A stretch of DNA of 64,000 nt from Strigamia acuminata. Lineage: Eukaryota > Arthropoda > Chilopoda > Geophilomorpha > Linotaeniidae. The notes beneath the pieces are model-generated. The model was not told the DNA's origin. It was given only the letters and a program-made list of their open reading frames with translations, and made no database searches. Location: contig OX442317.1 of assembly GCA_949358305.1 (NCBI GenBank), positions 3,848,186 through 3,912,185 on the forward strand, read 5' to 3'. Made by a program: the position numbers and the translations under genes. The stretch's first letter is position 1. Each line of letters starts with the position of its first letter. Below are positions 38,351-50,100 of the stretch, piece by piece.

Positions 38351-40150
38351 TTAGCAATTGTATTTTCACAACCTTTGTATACACCCAACGAGGGGTTTCA
38401 TAATTAGCGCGGAATTAATTGGCGCGGAATTAATTTTAATTCACACTACCCGTATTCACTAAATTGATCTACCGCGGAATGAATAAGCGCGGAATGTTAA
38501 AGTCAACTGTTCAATAATGGAACAATTGTTAACTCAATAAACGCGGAATTTTGAAATAATTTGAATCTGAATAACAGCGGAATACAAAAATCAAGAAAAA
38601 TGCTACTTTTTTTTCCCTAGAATTTTATCTTCTGAAGATATAATTTTTAATTTTGATGACAGAGCATAAACAGACCAGGGAAATCCAAAAATCCGGTCAG
38701 TTTTGCAAAATTCTCAACATTTCCCGCAGACCGTGGCTAAAATGTTAAATCTTAGATTATTTTTTGCAAATAAAAAAATCAATTTTGCTCCAATCAAAAA
38801 GTTATGATTACCAGTGGATTCAGCGGCAAATTTCACCCAGGAAACATCTTTGAAACATTCCAATCGGCTAATTTTTCAAATTTGTGATTTTTCCATGGTC
38901 GAATTTGAATTGTCCGCCCAAATATGCCATGCGGCTACGATCTCTTGAATCGGTACTTTTTATTGACCGAATTCAAAAAATATATACAGGCTGGTGCAGA
39001 GGATGACTACCCTCACTGGCTACCGCGGACAACTTTCTCTCTCTCTCTTTCTCTTCCTACTCCACTCAGCTCCCTCCGTCCCCTCACTAGGTTAGTCTAA
39101 ACTCTAAGGGTAGGGCTGACCTCAGGGCCATTGGGCAGTGTGTATCAGTGATGCAGGTCACCCTTGGGTGGCCAAGTGTTCACAATGTATTCTATGGATA
39201 TTTTAGTGAGTACTAGTATTTAACAGTTATTTTTATGGTCTGTGAAAGGCTTTGGGTTCAACACTCGCGTTAGGACAAAACTCAACAAGCTCTTAGTAAT
39301 ATTATTTGATATTACAGTTAGTTCTGCAGGCTTGATTAACTCTTACCTAATTGTATGTCTTCTGTCTTCTGTCACAGATAAGGCCTGACGGGTGAGGAAC
39401 TAACTTAGTTGACTCGGATTTTTGTTAAGTTGTGTCTAAACCCGGAAAAATTTTGTTTTATGCACTTGTGTCATGCGTCAAAACTTAATCATACGGCAAT
39501 GCAAAACTGACATCAACAATAACCAAAACATGGAAAGCTTATTACCATCAGATAAAAATATAAGACGACAGCTCTGTAAAAGTCTCGTTTTAATCATTAC
39601 AATTAAGTTTCATGAATACTATTTCAATGGTTTCTTCAGTCTTGTTTGGTAATTACATGTCAGCAGTTTGCGTCTCAAGCACTGCTATTTGGAAAATATA
39701 AAATGACATTTTGGTAAAATTCTCGTTTTAAACATTATAATTCTTTTTCGCTGTTGGGAGTGACAGAACACTGAGGAAATAAACTACAATTATTATGTAG
39801 AATGGTTCTTCAGGCTTGTTTGGTTAATCACAGGTCAGCAGTAAGATTCTCAGAAACTATGTTGTTATGTATAGAAAACAACCATTTTCTCATTAATTAA
39901 TTTATTATTTTTATATATACATTATAATTTACTGAATGCAGCCTTTCCTGGTCGATCAATTTATTGACCAGATTCATTGCAATTTTGCTATTCCATTTGT
40001 GTGGCCATTTCTTGGTAAATTTTTAGGTGAGGCAAGCAGTGAAAATGCCACCACCTTCAACCTCACACCAAAAGGGTAGTTTTAGGTGCTCAGCGCTGTC
40101 AGGGCTTGAAAAATTTGAGTTTTGGTGCCTTAAAGTAAACAATTAGGCGC
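38351..40150. other. Intergenic: GCGGAAT motifs, LTR-like scrap, two imperfect direct repeats
   Basis: No gene is seen. At 38407-38582 the motif CGCGGAAT/GCGGAAT occurs about six times at irregular spacing. At 38990-39190 a diverged piece of the LTR-like family is recognisable from CCACTCAGCTCCCTCC and GTGTATCAGTGATGCAGGTC. At 39580-39680 and 39715-39860 two imperfect direct copies share TCTCGTTTTAA, TTCTTCAG and CTTGTTTGGT. The rest is unremarkable AT-rich DNA. Confidence 0.55.
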
Positions 40151-40156
40151 TACATT

Positions 40157-40222
40157 TAATTCTTCCCCGTTCGTGTACGACAACGTGCGTCTTATCCAAA
40201 GCAGAAATTATATTGGATTGTG
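40157..40222 (-). pseudogene. Scrap of importin E exon 1 downstream of unit 2
   Basis: The minus strand matches exon 1 of importin E (34.4-34.5 kb) over AATCCAATATAATTTCTGCT and the following TTGGATAAGACGC. The start codon is lost by a small deletion. The neighbouring untranslated sequence TGTTGTTGTTGTATTCTTAT is also shared. It marks the edge of a segmental duplication that included the importin/channel boundary. Confidence 0.7.
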
Positions 40223-40388
40223 TATCTAGGTGCAATTTTAAATTACAGATTTATTACAACTCGACAATTTTTATGTGAAATAAGAATACAACAACAACAA
40301 ATAGTAGTGTTGCACAATATTATAGAGACGCAGTTTGATTTGATTATTGCAAGTACAAAGCACAAACTTGACCGTAGGTGCCAGTTTT

Positions 40389-42790
40389 TCACTTGAATAG
40401 GCCTGACTTCTGAATTGCAGCATCTGTGATTTGCATTAAAGTGAGCACCGATACACCCAACACACTGCTCAAAGTGGACCCAATATTTGAAAATAAATTG
40501 ACCAAAGTAAAAGCTAAATTCTCCATAACAATTTCCCTGAAATTATTAACGAAGTAGATTGCAATCATGGTTCCACCCACTGTAGTTTGGTCCATTTCAG
40601 TAAAAACAAAAGGAAAATAAGTCGTTTCGTTGCATTTGGGTAAACAAGCGCATTGTTTGACCGCATCAGTAGCCGCGTAAGCTCGAATGTATGCAGAACG
40701 GGTTTGTTTAGCTGTAACGGACGAATTGCAGCGGTCAAGACCATCGACGCTCCCAAACGGCAAACTAGATGAATTCGAAACGCAATTAATTCATTTATCA
40801 ACTAGCTGGAATCGTTTGTTCTACCTGCAAGTAATGTTTTCTTGGAATAAGCGTAGTTTGCACTTTTCTTCGCAAAGAGTGCTCTCCTCCCACGACCCAC
40901 ATGGTCTTCTTGTTAAGTTCAACCTGATAATCTGTCACGAGTCATCAACAAACTCCATGTAATTTTCACGCCACTTATTAGGTTAATTTATGTAATCACC
41001 GTTTGCCGCTGAATAGCTATTTTAGTTGTCTTTCCACAATGCACCAAAATATCTTTTTTCAAATCAAAGTATTCTCCATCCGGAATTAAAAATACCTGAC
41101 AAAATATAATGCTTAACACTAGAACGGCTAGATTGGTTCAAAATGCTTAAAGCAGCTGTAGCAATAAACCCAATGGGTTTCCAATAATGTTTTTTTTTTT
41201 ACTTTAGCTGATTTCTGATGCTTTACCATCATAAATTAGCAATTTTCTTAAAGAAGATAAAAAAAAACAGAATTAACCTACGAAGAACGGTAAAAATGAC
41301 CTGTCGAAATAGCATGAATGATATGTGCACAATACTTGCACAATACGTGCATTTTGGAATCAAAATTGATTTGTTTTAAATTCAAAAACACGCGAACATG
41401 CGAAGAAAATAGCAAAACAAAAATTGATGAATTTTAGAAAACCTGATATAATTAAAACGGAAATTTTGGTTTTACACACATGCAATTTTGGATAGATCTA
41501 GTCATTCATAAAATTACGTTATTGGACATTAATTTATTATGTAGTCATTAAAAATTATTAAATTATTATTTTCTCAATAGGTCATTATTGCCAGTTTTAG
41601 CCGTTCTAGGTTGGGAGAAATTCCAGCATAGGGAGTTAAACTCACTCGAAATTCGCATATTGGGCAGATGCGATGAGAAAGTTGAGTCAATATAATATGC
41701 CCCGTTCTCACACCCAAGAAGTTTCCAAAATCTGTAAGTATTAATTAAATTATAAACTAATAAAAAAAATTGAGTAGTGTACTAAGTAAAGTATCACAAT
41801 AAATACAATCTTTAGTGCATGCAAACATATACACTTCATGAGGTGCGGCCTCTCAGATCTGCTGTACTGCTTCCACTTTGTAAGGTACAACTTGTACCTC
41901 AAGACACCTAAATTTACAAGGCTAAAGTTGGCAATACATTTGCCCTAATTAGAGATAGAATAAATCTCAATTTTTTTATAACAGATTTGAAAGATTTTTT
42001 ACACCAAAATAAAGAAGACAATTTCTTCCAACCACTTAAACAAAAGCTTGTATTGAATGCATGAATGTGGTAGTAAGCTTACAAATCAAACCTAAATATC
42101 TATGAAAATTGATCATGGATTTCTTTTATTTTTAAACGTAAAAGAGGATATTCCTCTCTATGAAACCTTTAAAGCACACGTGTCCAGCCTTCATAGTTAT
42201 TAAAGGGCAAGCAGTTAAACATTGCACAACAAAAACTTGAAGCAAATTAAACATTTGATGTGTATTGGCATTTAGATGCTGCCAAAACAATCCATCAATA
42301 AAAACAATCCTATATAGGCAAATGTAAATTCAATCGTATGGTTGACAAAGCAACCAATAAACAGTACAAACATGAGTTTTACATTTATATGTGCATAAAA
42401 CTTTATTTCCTGAATGGAAATAACATTTTATAATAAAATACAATTAAAATTATATCAACTTAAATGGTCATAATAATCTAATCTCCTAGTGGTAGTACTG
42501 TAATACAGACTGGAGTTAGGAGTAATGCGGCTCGGCCAATGGGAGAAGGCCACCCTTTTGAGTTGAACAAGAGTATAGTTTGATCGATCCACCCAAGGTC
42601 AACTTTCAGAGATATTCGATTTAGAAAGTGAAACAATGACCTCCGCACCACAGACGTTGACTGTGCCGCCTCGCGGTGTCGTACCCACTGCCGCCACCTT
42701 CATAAACGTATAAGCAAATTCCTACCTGACCAACAAGCTCTATAGCCTGCTCTCCTCCTCAACCTGTATCTTACTCCACTGGAGTGTCTC

Positions 42791-42826
<36 letters not shown>

Positions 42827-45178
42827 AACTACCACATTCAGGAAATTGAGGAAGTTTTGTTGCGCCATGTTCAAGTGGTTGCCATTTGAAAACTATGAGA
42901 GAGAAAGAGACATGTGCTCAGAAAGGTTCATAGGGGAGAATGTCCTCTTTCTTTTGGTGTAAAAATCATTGAAATCTTTGGATTTGTTCTATCTGTGAAT
43001 GTGGAGCCAACTTCAGTCTGGTTACCTCTATGCATTTTTGTACACTGTCCAATAAAAGTTGAATAATTGTTCTGCATCAACGAGTCTCCATGTGTTCTTC
43101 CCGTCAATTGCTGAGAAGATAAGAATTAGATAAGAAGTAGTTATCACAGTTCTTTAATAAGCGAAAGGATTTACTTCCATTTTTGGTAATATGAACGAGT
43201 TCATAATGCTCTTTTCCAGGCTCATGGCGCTCCAAATATCGTCAGCCGAGTATTTAGGATGATCCAGATAATCGTAGAAATCCAGCAATTGGCATTTATC
43301 GACAACGGGAAGATTTTTTATACCCTTAGAAAGTTTTCTACGTGTCGATACTCGAAATCTTTCCGATTCGCTACAAAAAACTGCATCCGGTAAAGCCACT
43401 TCCGCATCTTGAACAATTTCTAAACTCTTATAAATCGGTTGCGACAAGCAGTAATTCACTATTTCCACCGCTTGAAAGCCACAAATTGTGACGCCGATTG
43501 CGAGAATGACAAACCAAATTAAACTCTTTGCCTTGTTTTGTCGTTGCAAAATGTAATCAAGGCCAATAACGGGAAAAGTCGGTGCAGATTTTCCTTTTGC
43601 CGAAATGTATTCGCGTCTAATTAATCGGTACAAGCGATTACCATTCGCCTTTCGTTTCGCACAAAAAAGTGCCTTGAAAGCGATCATTAAGTCTACCATA
43701 GACAGTACTGATAGGCCCAAATACAGACCCAAATTGCCTCCGATATCGCAAATCAATGCAATGAATGTAATCATATAATATTCTTTGACAGTGCGAACAA
43801 ATGAACTCTGAGGTCTGATGACGACTTGTTCGGAGTAAACATCATCGTCCATTAAAACAAAAGGAAAGTATTCAACATCGTCGCAGATCCTAGTGCAGTC
43901 GCACCTGTCGTCGAAGATTTTGGAGAACTCTCGTACAAAATCAACAACTGTATCGCTCGAATTGCACCGTGGTTTGTCAATACTAGCGGCAACATTCTTG
44001 AGACCAATTCTGAAACATTAGTAAAAAAAACTAACCATAAAACTGGCTACTAACAAACAACGTACGTGCAAGTAGATTTTCTTAAAAGTGCCGAAAACCT
44101 TTTTTCCAAACAGTTTACTTCACATTTTGTAAATTCCTCAGCCGAAACACATGGTTTGGTCGGACTGTTGACGTTTTCGTACTTTACAAATAAAAACGTC
44201 AATTCTTTTTGCCAAAAATCACGCTAAAACTCTTAAATTCTTACTTTAGACATCGTAAACAGAAATTCGACTTTGAAACCATTAAGCAAGTACGTCATGT
44301 CGGTCAACACCCGAAGTAGACGGTCTTTGGCTAATATGCTTATCTAGAAAATTTAATACCAATTGTTTCTTCCAACAGCTTTTTAAATTCCTTTTAGTAA
44401 CTATTTTTCGTACGAGTACAGCGCCGTTTGGAACGCATCCACCTGGTAATCTGGCCGGTGGAAGATGAACTGACAACTCGAGTGACCCAGTATCCAGAAC
44501 CTCCTTCCGGTCTGCAAGAAATAACGAATGCATACACGATATGTCATTTGCCGTGCTTTGTGTTGTGCTGAAATTACCAATCACGAATTGCCGACATGTT
44601 GTTTCGGTGATGTAACGAACTTTCGACTTCAATTCAGTTGGTTCAATGGGATTCTATTTGCAGATCAAACAGCAAAAAAAATTCAAACTTTCCGTATTAA
44701 TGTTTCAAATGATTACCGGCTTTAACGAGATATTCCCGACAAAATGTAGCGGGTCCATTTTCTCGTAGAAGTAATCCAAATTTCCCGCGGAATCCTTGGA
44801 TAAAAACATCCTCAATGCGTGAAAGCAAAAAATATGTCCGTCAATATCATTGTCGAGACAAAACTGTCGACTTTGATCGGTATCCGAACTACAAATAAAA
44901 ATGCTCGGCAAAGGCACCGCTTCGGTGTCGACATTCGTCACTTGGACCCCCAATTTCCAGCTGAAGTAGCGAGCGATCAGAATGCCCGATTGGTAGAAGC
45001 AGAGTGCAGTGACGGCCAACGTGAGCACGAGCCAAATCGAGCCAGCAACCAACGACGTAGACGAATCGAAAAAAGGAAATATATTTTTCATCACCAGTCT
45101 AGCGTTTACGACGTCGTCTTTGACCACTCGGCCAACTAGTCGTTTCATTCGACGCTCTTGCAATCCACAACTCATCAT
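40389..45178 (-). CDS. ppk-like: Pickpocket-like gene unit 2: two fused DEG/ENaC domains
   Basis: It has the same architecture as unit 1. The start MMSCGLQERRMKRL (45178) follows the shared acceptor. The fusion exon 43175-44009 reads from domain-1 CDCTRICDDVEYFPFVLMDD through GGNLGLYLGLSVLSMVDLMI and the methionine-free linker KRKANGNRLYRLIRREYISA into SLIWFVILAIGVTICGFQAV. Domain 2 ends with CACLPKCNETTYFPFVFTEM and the GVS pore helix, with the stop at 40389. All eleven exons found in unit 1 are present and open. The gene is longer only because introns grew: a piggyBac-like MITE (41117-41609) and a retroelement 3' end (about 42630-42830). Upstream is an AT-rich TATATTTAATTTATA stretch about 60 bases before the leader exon, a candidate TATA region. 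Confidence 0.85.
41117..41609. mobile_element. PiggyBac-like MITE in unit 2 intron
   Basis: TTAA followed by CACTAGAACGGCTA at the left and TTAGCCGTTCTAGG at the right are inverted ends like those of piggyBac relatives. The matching introns of units 1 and 5 lack the insert, which confirms it as an insertion. The right-hand TTAA is not preserved. No transposase frame is visible. Confidence 0.65.
42630..42830 (+). mobile_element. 3' end of a non-LTR retroelement with (AAAT)n tail, copy 1
   Basis: The sequence ends TATCTTACTCCACTGGAGTG then TCTCTTAAATAAATAAATAA, a microsatellite tail typical of truncated LINE or SINE insertions. An inverted relative lies at 60577-60802 with the shared ACTGCCGCCACCTTCATAA and CCAACAAGCTCT. 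The 5' edge is approximate. It lies in an intron of channel unit 2. Confidence 0.65.
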
Positions 45179-45217
45179 TTTCAAACTGAAAGTCAAATTC
45201 AATTTCAAAAAAAAGAA

Positions 45218-45234
45218 AATAATAAATAATAATA

Positions 45235-45273
<39 letters not shown>

Positions 45274-45290
45274 TAAATAATCTTACTCGT
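45218..45290. repeat. (AAT)n microsatellite
   Basis: About 20 near-perfect AAT/AAAT units lie in the leader intron of channel unit 2. The matching introns of units 1 and 3 lack it. Confidence 0.9.
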
Positions 45291-45360
45291 TAAAATTAAT
45301 AAAACATCAACCATCCCTCGAACTTACCTCAGATAATCCCCAAGCACTGTGTGCTAGCAA

Positions 45361-47110
45361 TTGTGTTTCCAAACTTTTGTATCCACCAACTGGTTGGATA
45401 TAAATTAAATATAGTGGTTTTAGGATGTTATTTCATCGCTTTAATTGAATTTTGGATCTTACGTAATGACAAGCGGGGCGTAACTTTCAATGAAAATATT
45501 AATAATAATTATGGAAAAGGTTTGCTCTTTTAAAAATATGTCAAATTTGTCAACTAACCACTTAGTAATCGATTCCTAACTTTATTAAGAAGATTAAATA
45601 AACTAATCTCCTACACAGAGAAAATACTTACAAGATTAACAACAATCGACAATCCATGAACAGATCAAAAAGTCCTGACTCTTGAAGAATACAGCCAACA
45701 AATAAAACAGGGAATTGACATTGCTTTATTAAAATTGCATTGTTCATGCATTTCGAAGAGTAATAGCCAGGGTCTAATAGCCGTGTGGACTATTTCCACT
45801 GACCTTACTCAAAATCAACAGAAAAATACAGCGTAAGGCATAAAAATCGGTAGAAATAGCCGTGTTGCTATTTCCACCGACTTTTCTCAAAAACAACAGA
45901 AAAATACAGGGGAAGGAATAAGTGTCCGTCCGTTGAATGGTCCACCCGTTCAAGTAGATGCCGCTTAAGTGTCGCCCCATTCAACTGTCCACCCGTGTAA
46001 GTGTCGGCCTTGTTAAGTGGCGTCCGTTTAAGTGGACATGTTTGAGTGTCATGTGTTTAACTGGCACCCCTTCAAAAGTCGTATTACCTTTCAAAAGGAT
46101 ATAAAAAAAATTTCTAGCTTGGCACGCTGTTTTTCTTCGATCATGCGGAGAACAAAGGATTTCACTGGAGTTGTCGCATTTTTGATTCCCCTAATCTGTG
46201 CCCTTTGTGGTGGCCAAGATGGCACCATGGAGTTTTTTCTATTGTTTTTCCATTTGCATAAAGAGGAAAACATTTTTCTGTGATAAAAAGTATTATTGGA
46301 ACAAATTTTAAAGTAAAAATAATTAATGTCTATGTTAAAAAATATATATCTATAGGATTTGATTTTAATGTTTATTAAGTCGTAAATAAATGTTTTGACT
46401 TTTTATCTAATGTGTCGTTTTTTGCGCCTCTATGAGTTTGCACAGGATGTGCATCCTGCCGTGTGCAGAGGTTTTAGTTCAAGTCTCATATTCAGTCAAA
46501 AAGTCATGTCAAAATTCACTCCACAGTAAACCAAAATACTAACAAGTAAGATTGATTTGTGATTTCTAATTCTAACTGAAAGCATTTGTGCTCACTTCTG
46601 GTGTTGTTTGTTAAACAACATTAGATTTTACTTTTCATGCAACTAAGCAACTTTAGTTGTGCGATTCCTTGTACTGCTCAAAGCAGCCAGCTTTGAGGCA
46701 GACCGCGTGTGTGAAGATTGAAGAAGACGGAGACGACATCGTATGCGGCCTACGGAGCTTTCATCGAGGGCCCAAATCGCGACGACATCGCCGTAGAAGT
46801 AGAAGGAAGACCACGTTGGTCAAAGATTGATAAGTCTCAAGAAGAGCAACCAGTTGTAATTTTAGAGTTAATAAGAGTAAATTCAGGATTACAACACCTT
46901 GTATAGTCTCTCTATATTGATCTTTATTGATGCGCCAACAAATTTCAGTAATCACTTATATATTAAAATCTAGTTGTCAAAGGCAAACTGTCACCTGGCA
47001 ACTCAATCCAGTAACTCGAGAATTTTTAAATAAAATAAGAATTCAATAATAGAAATGGTGCTTGATTTGATTATTACAAGATTATTACAAGTAAACGAAC
47101 AAACCGAGAA
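45361..47110. other. Intergenic between units 2 and 3: upstream block, degenerate repeats, possible LTR
   Basis: 45398-45790 is one copy of the channel upstream block (see 58970). At 45777-45843 and 45860-45925 a direct repeat of about 67 bases shares CAACAGAAAAATACAG and TATTTCCAC. At 45921-46065 short degenerate units of the type CCGTTCAAGTGTC/CCGTTTAAGTGGAC repeat. 46602-46940 starts TGTTG and ends CAACA and contains TTAATAAGAGTAAATTCAGG; it could be a solo LTR, but no target duplication is visible. No convincing gene is seen. Confidence 0.45.
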
Positions 47111-50100
47111 CTATATTGCCAGGTTTTCACAGATACTAGCGTACTTCTTAGATACTGCATCTGTGATTTGCATTAAAGTGAGCACGGATACACCCAATAC
47201 ACTACTCAAAATGGACCCAATGTTTGAAAATAAATTGACCAAAGTAAAAGCCAAATTCTCAATTAGAATTTCCCTGAAATTATTAGCGTAGTAGATTATA
47301 ATTATAGTCCCACCAACTGCAGTATGGTCCATTTCAGTAAAAACAACAGGAAAATAAGTCGTTTCGTTGCATTTGGGTAAACAAGCGCATTGTTTGACTG
47401 CATCAGTAGCAGCGTAAGCTCGAATGTATGCAGAACGGGTTTGTTTCGCTGTAACGGACGAATTGCAGCGGTCAAGACCATCGACCCTCGCAAACGGCAA
47501 ACTAGATGAATTCGAAACTCAATTATAACTATTTTTATCAACCAACTACAATCGTTTGTTATACCTGCAAGTAATGTTTTCTTGGAATAACTTTAGTTTG
47601 CACTTTTCTTCGCAGAGAGTGCTCTCCTCCCACGATCCACATGGTCGTCTTGTTAAGTTCAGCTTGATAATCTGTCACGAGTCATCAAGAAATTCGGTAT
47701 AATTTCAACGCAACTCGCATGGTAATTTGCGTAATCAGTACCGTTTGCCTCTGAATTGCTATTTTAGTCGTCGTTCCACAAAAAACCAAAATCTCCTTTT
47801 TCAAATCAAAAAATTCTCCATCTGGAATTAAAAATAACTGACCAAACATAAAACGTTCATTTTTTAAAAACACTTTTTTACAGATTTTTACAACAAACAT
47901 TAACCCACTCGATATTCGCAGCACGGACAGATGCGGGAAACTTGTTGAGTCGCAATAATATGTATCGTTTTGGAACTCACGTATTGCTCAAAATCTAAAG
48001 CAAGTTAGAACTAAATTAATACACCAATAATCTGAGTGGATACTAAGTAAAATATCACATTAAATAGCAAAATAGTGAAAACTACTCAGCGATCCCTTAG
48101 CTTTCTATTCAAGACACTAACTCATACCTTTATGCACTTTCGTACACTGTCCAATCAGAGTAGAATAATTGTACTGCCACACTGGGTCTGTAGGTCCTCT
48201 TCCCGAGTTTTGCTGAATAGATTTTAGAAGAATTTATTCAATGACATCAGACAAAAACAAATGTGCTTTAATAGACAGGACAATTTACTTGCATCATCTT
48301 CTTCACCATGTTGTTAATAATGCTCTTTTCCAGGCTCATGGCGCTCCAAATATCGTCAGCCGAGTAGTTAGGATTGTCCAGATACTCGTAGAAATCCAAC
48401 GATTGGCATTTATCAACAACAGGCAGATTTATTAAACCTTTAGCGAGTTTTTTCCGTTTATTTACGCGGAATTTATCCGATTCGCTACAAAAAACTGCAT
48501 CTGGCAATGACACTTTCGCATCTTTAACAATTTCCACACTCGTATAAATCGGTTGCGACAAGCAGTAATTCACTATTTCGACCGCTTGAAAACCACAAAT
48601 TGTGACGCCAACCGCGAGAATGACAAACCAAATAAAACTCTTTGCCTTGTTTCCTCGTTGCAAAATGTAATCGAAGCCAATAACGGGAAAAGTCTGTGCA
48701 GATTTTCCCATTTCCGAAATGTATTGGCGGCGAATTAATCTGTACAAGCAATTACCATTCGCCTTTCGTTTAGCACAAAAAAGTGCCTTGAAAGCGATCA
48801 GTAAGTCTACCATAGACAGAACTGATAGGCCCAAATACAGACCCAAATTGCCTCCGATATCGCAAATCAATGAAATGAATGTAATCACATAATATTCTTT
48901 GAAAGTGCGAACAAATGGAGTGTGAGGTCTGATGACGAGTTGCTCGGAATATAAATCCTCGTCCATCAAAACAAAAGGAAAGTATTCAACATCGTCACAG
49001 ATTCTCGTGCAGTCGCACGAGGCATCAAAGATTTTGGTAACCTCCGTTTGAAAGTCGACAGCTGAATCGCTTGAATTGCACTGTGGTTTGCCAGTAACAG
49101 CAGGAACACGCTTGAGACCAACTCTAAAACATTAATAAAAAATAAACTGTATACTCGAGTTGCACTCAAAAAGGCTCCTCACAATGTGTACTCCCATTGG
49201 TCGAACCAGTTTACTACTAACTCCAGACTGTATACTACTACTAGGAGAAGTAGTTTTGTTTTGTTTTTTATTTATTGTTGTGATTGTTATGACTAAATTA
49301 GTTTATGTTATTTTTATTTTATTTAATAAAAAATGTTATATCCATCATTAAAATGAAGTTTTACACATTAAAAAATGTCAAACTCATGTTTGTTGTGTTT
49401 ATTGCTTACATCGTCTGGAAGTTTGAATTTTAGGCCGTTGCCTAGGCAATCGATTACAATGTCTGTACATTGTAATGCAATTTTGGTGTTTGGGTATACT
49501 TTTCCGGATCACTACACCAGTAAACTGGCTCGACCAATGGGAGTACACATTGTGAGGTGCCTTTTTGAGTGCAACTCGAGTATAGTAACTATTTAAATAT
49601 TTAAAAACAACATACGTACGTGCAATTAGAATTTGTTAGCAGTGCAGAAACCTTTTTTTCATTACAGTTTCTTTCACATTCTGTAAACGCATCAGCCGTG
49701 ATGCAAGGTTTGTTTGGACTGTTAATGTTTTCATACTTCGCAAATAAAAATGTCAACTTTTCGTACCCAAAATCACGCTAACTCTTAAATTCTTACTTTC
49801 GTCATCGTAAACAGCATTTCGACTTTAATACCAGTGTGCATGTAAATCAAGTCGACCCACGCCCATAATAAGCGGTTGTTGGCTAGTATGTTCATCTATT
49901 AAATTAAATACCAATTATTACTTTGTCACGGTCCTGACTTTAGACAGTGGAAATTTTTAAAAAATTTGAGCGGATCTTGCGCCTTATCCCTAGTGCAGGG
50001 GTCGGCATACTTTTGAGACGGAAGAGCCAAAAGTTAAAATTTACATGATTTCCCAGTTTTTAAAGAGCCACTAACATATATTCCTTTACTTTAGCGACGC

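Noticed and set aside
46032-46283. Plus-strand open frame with a hydrophobic stretch (83 codons)
   Set aside because: It starts inside degenerate repeats, lacks a signal peptide at its N-terminus and has no supporting neighbour.
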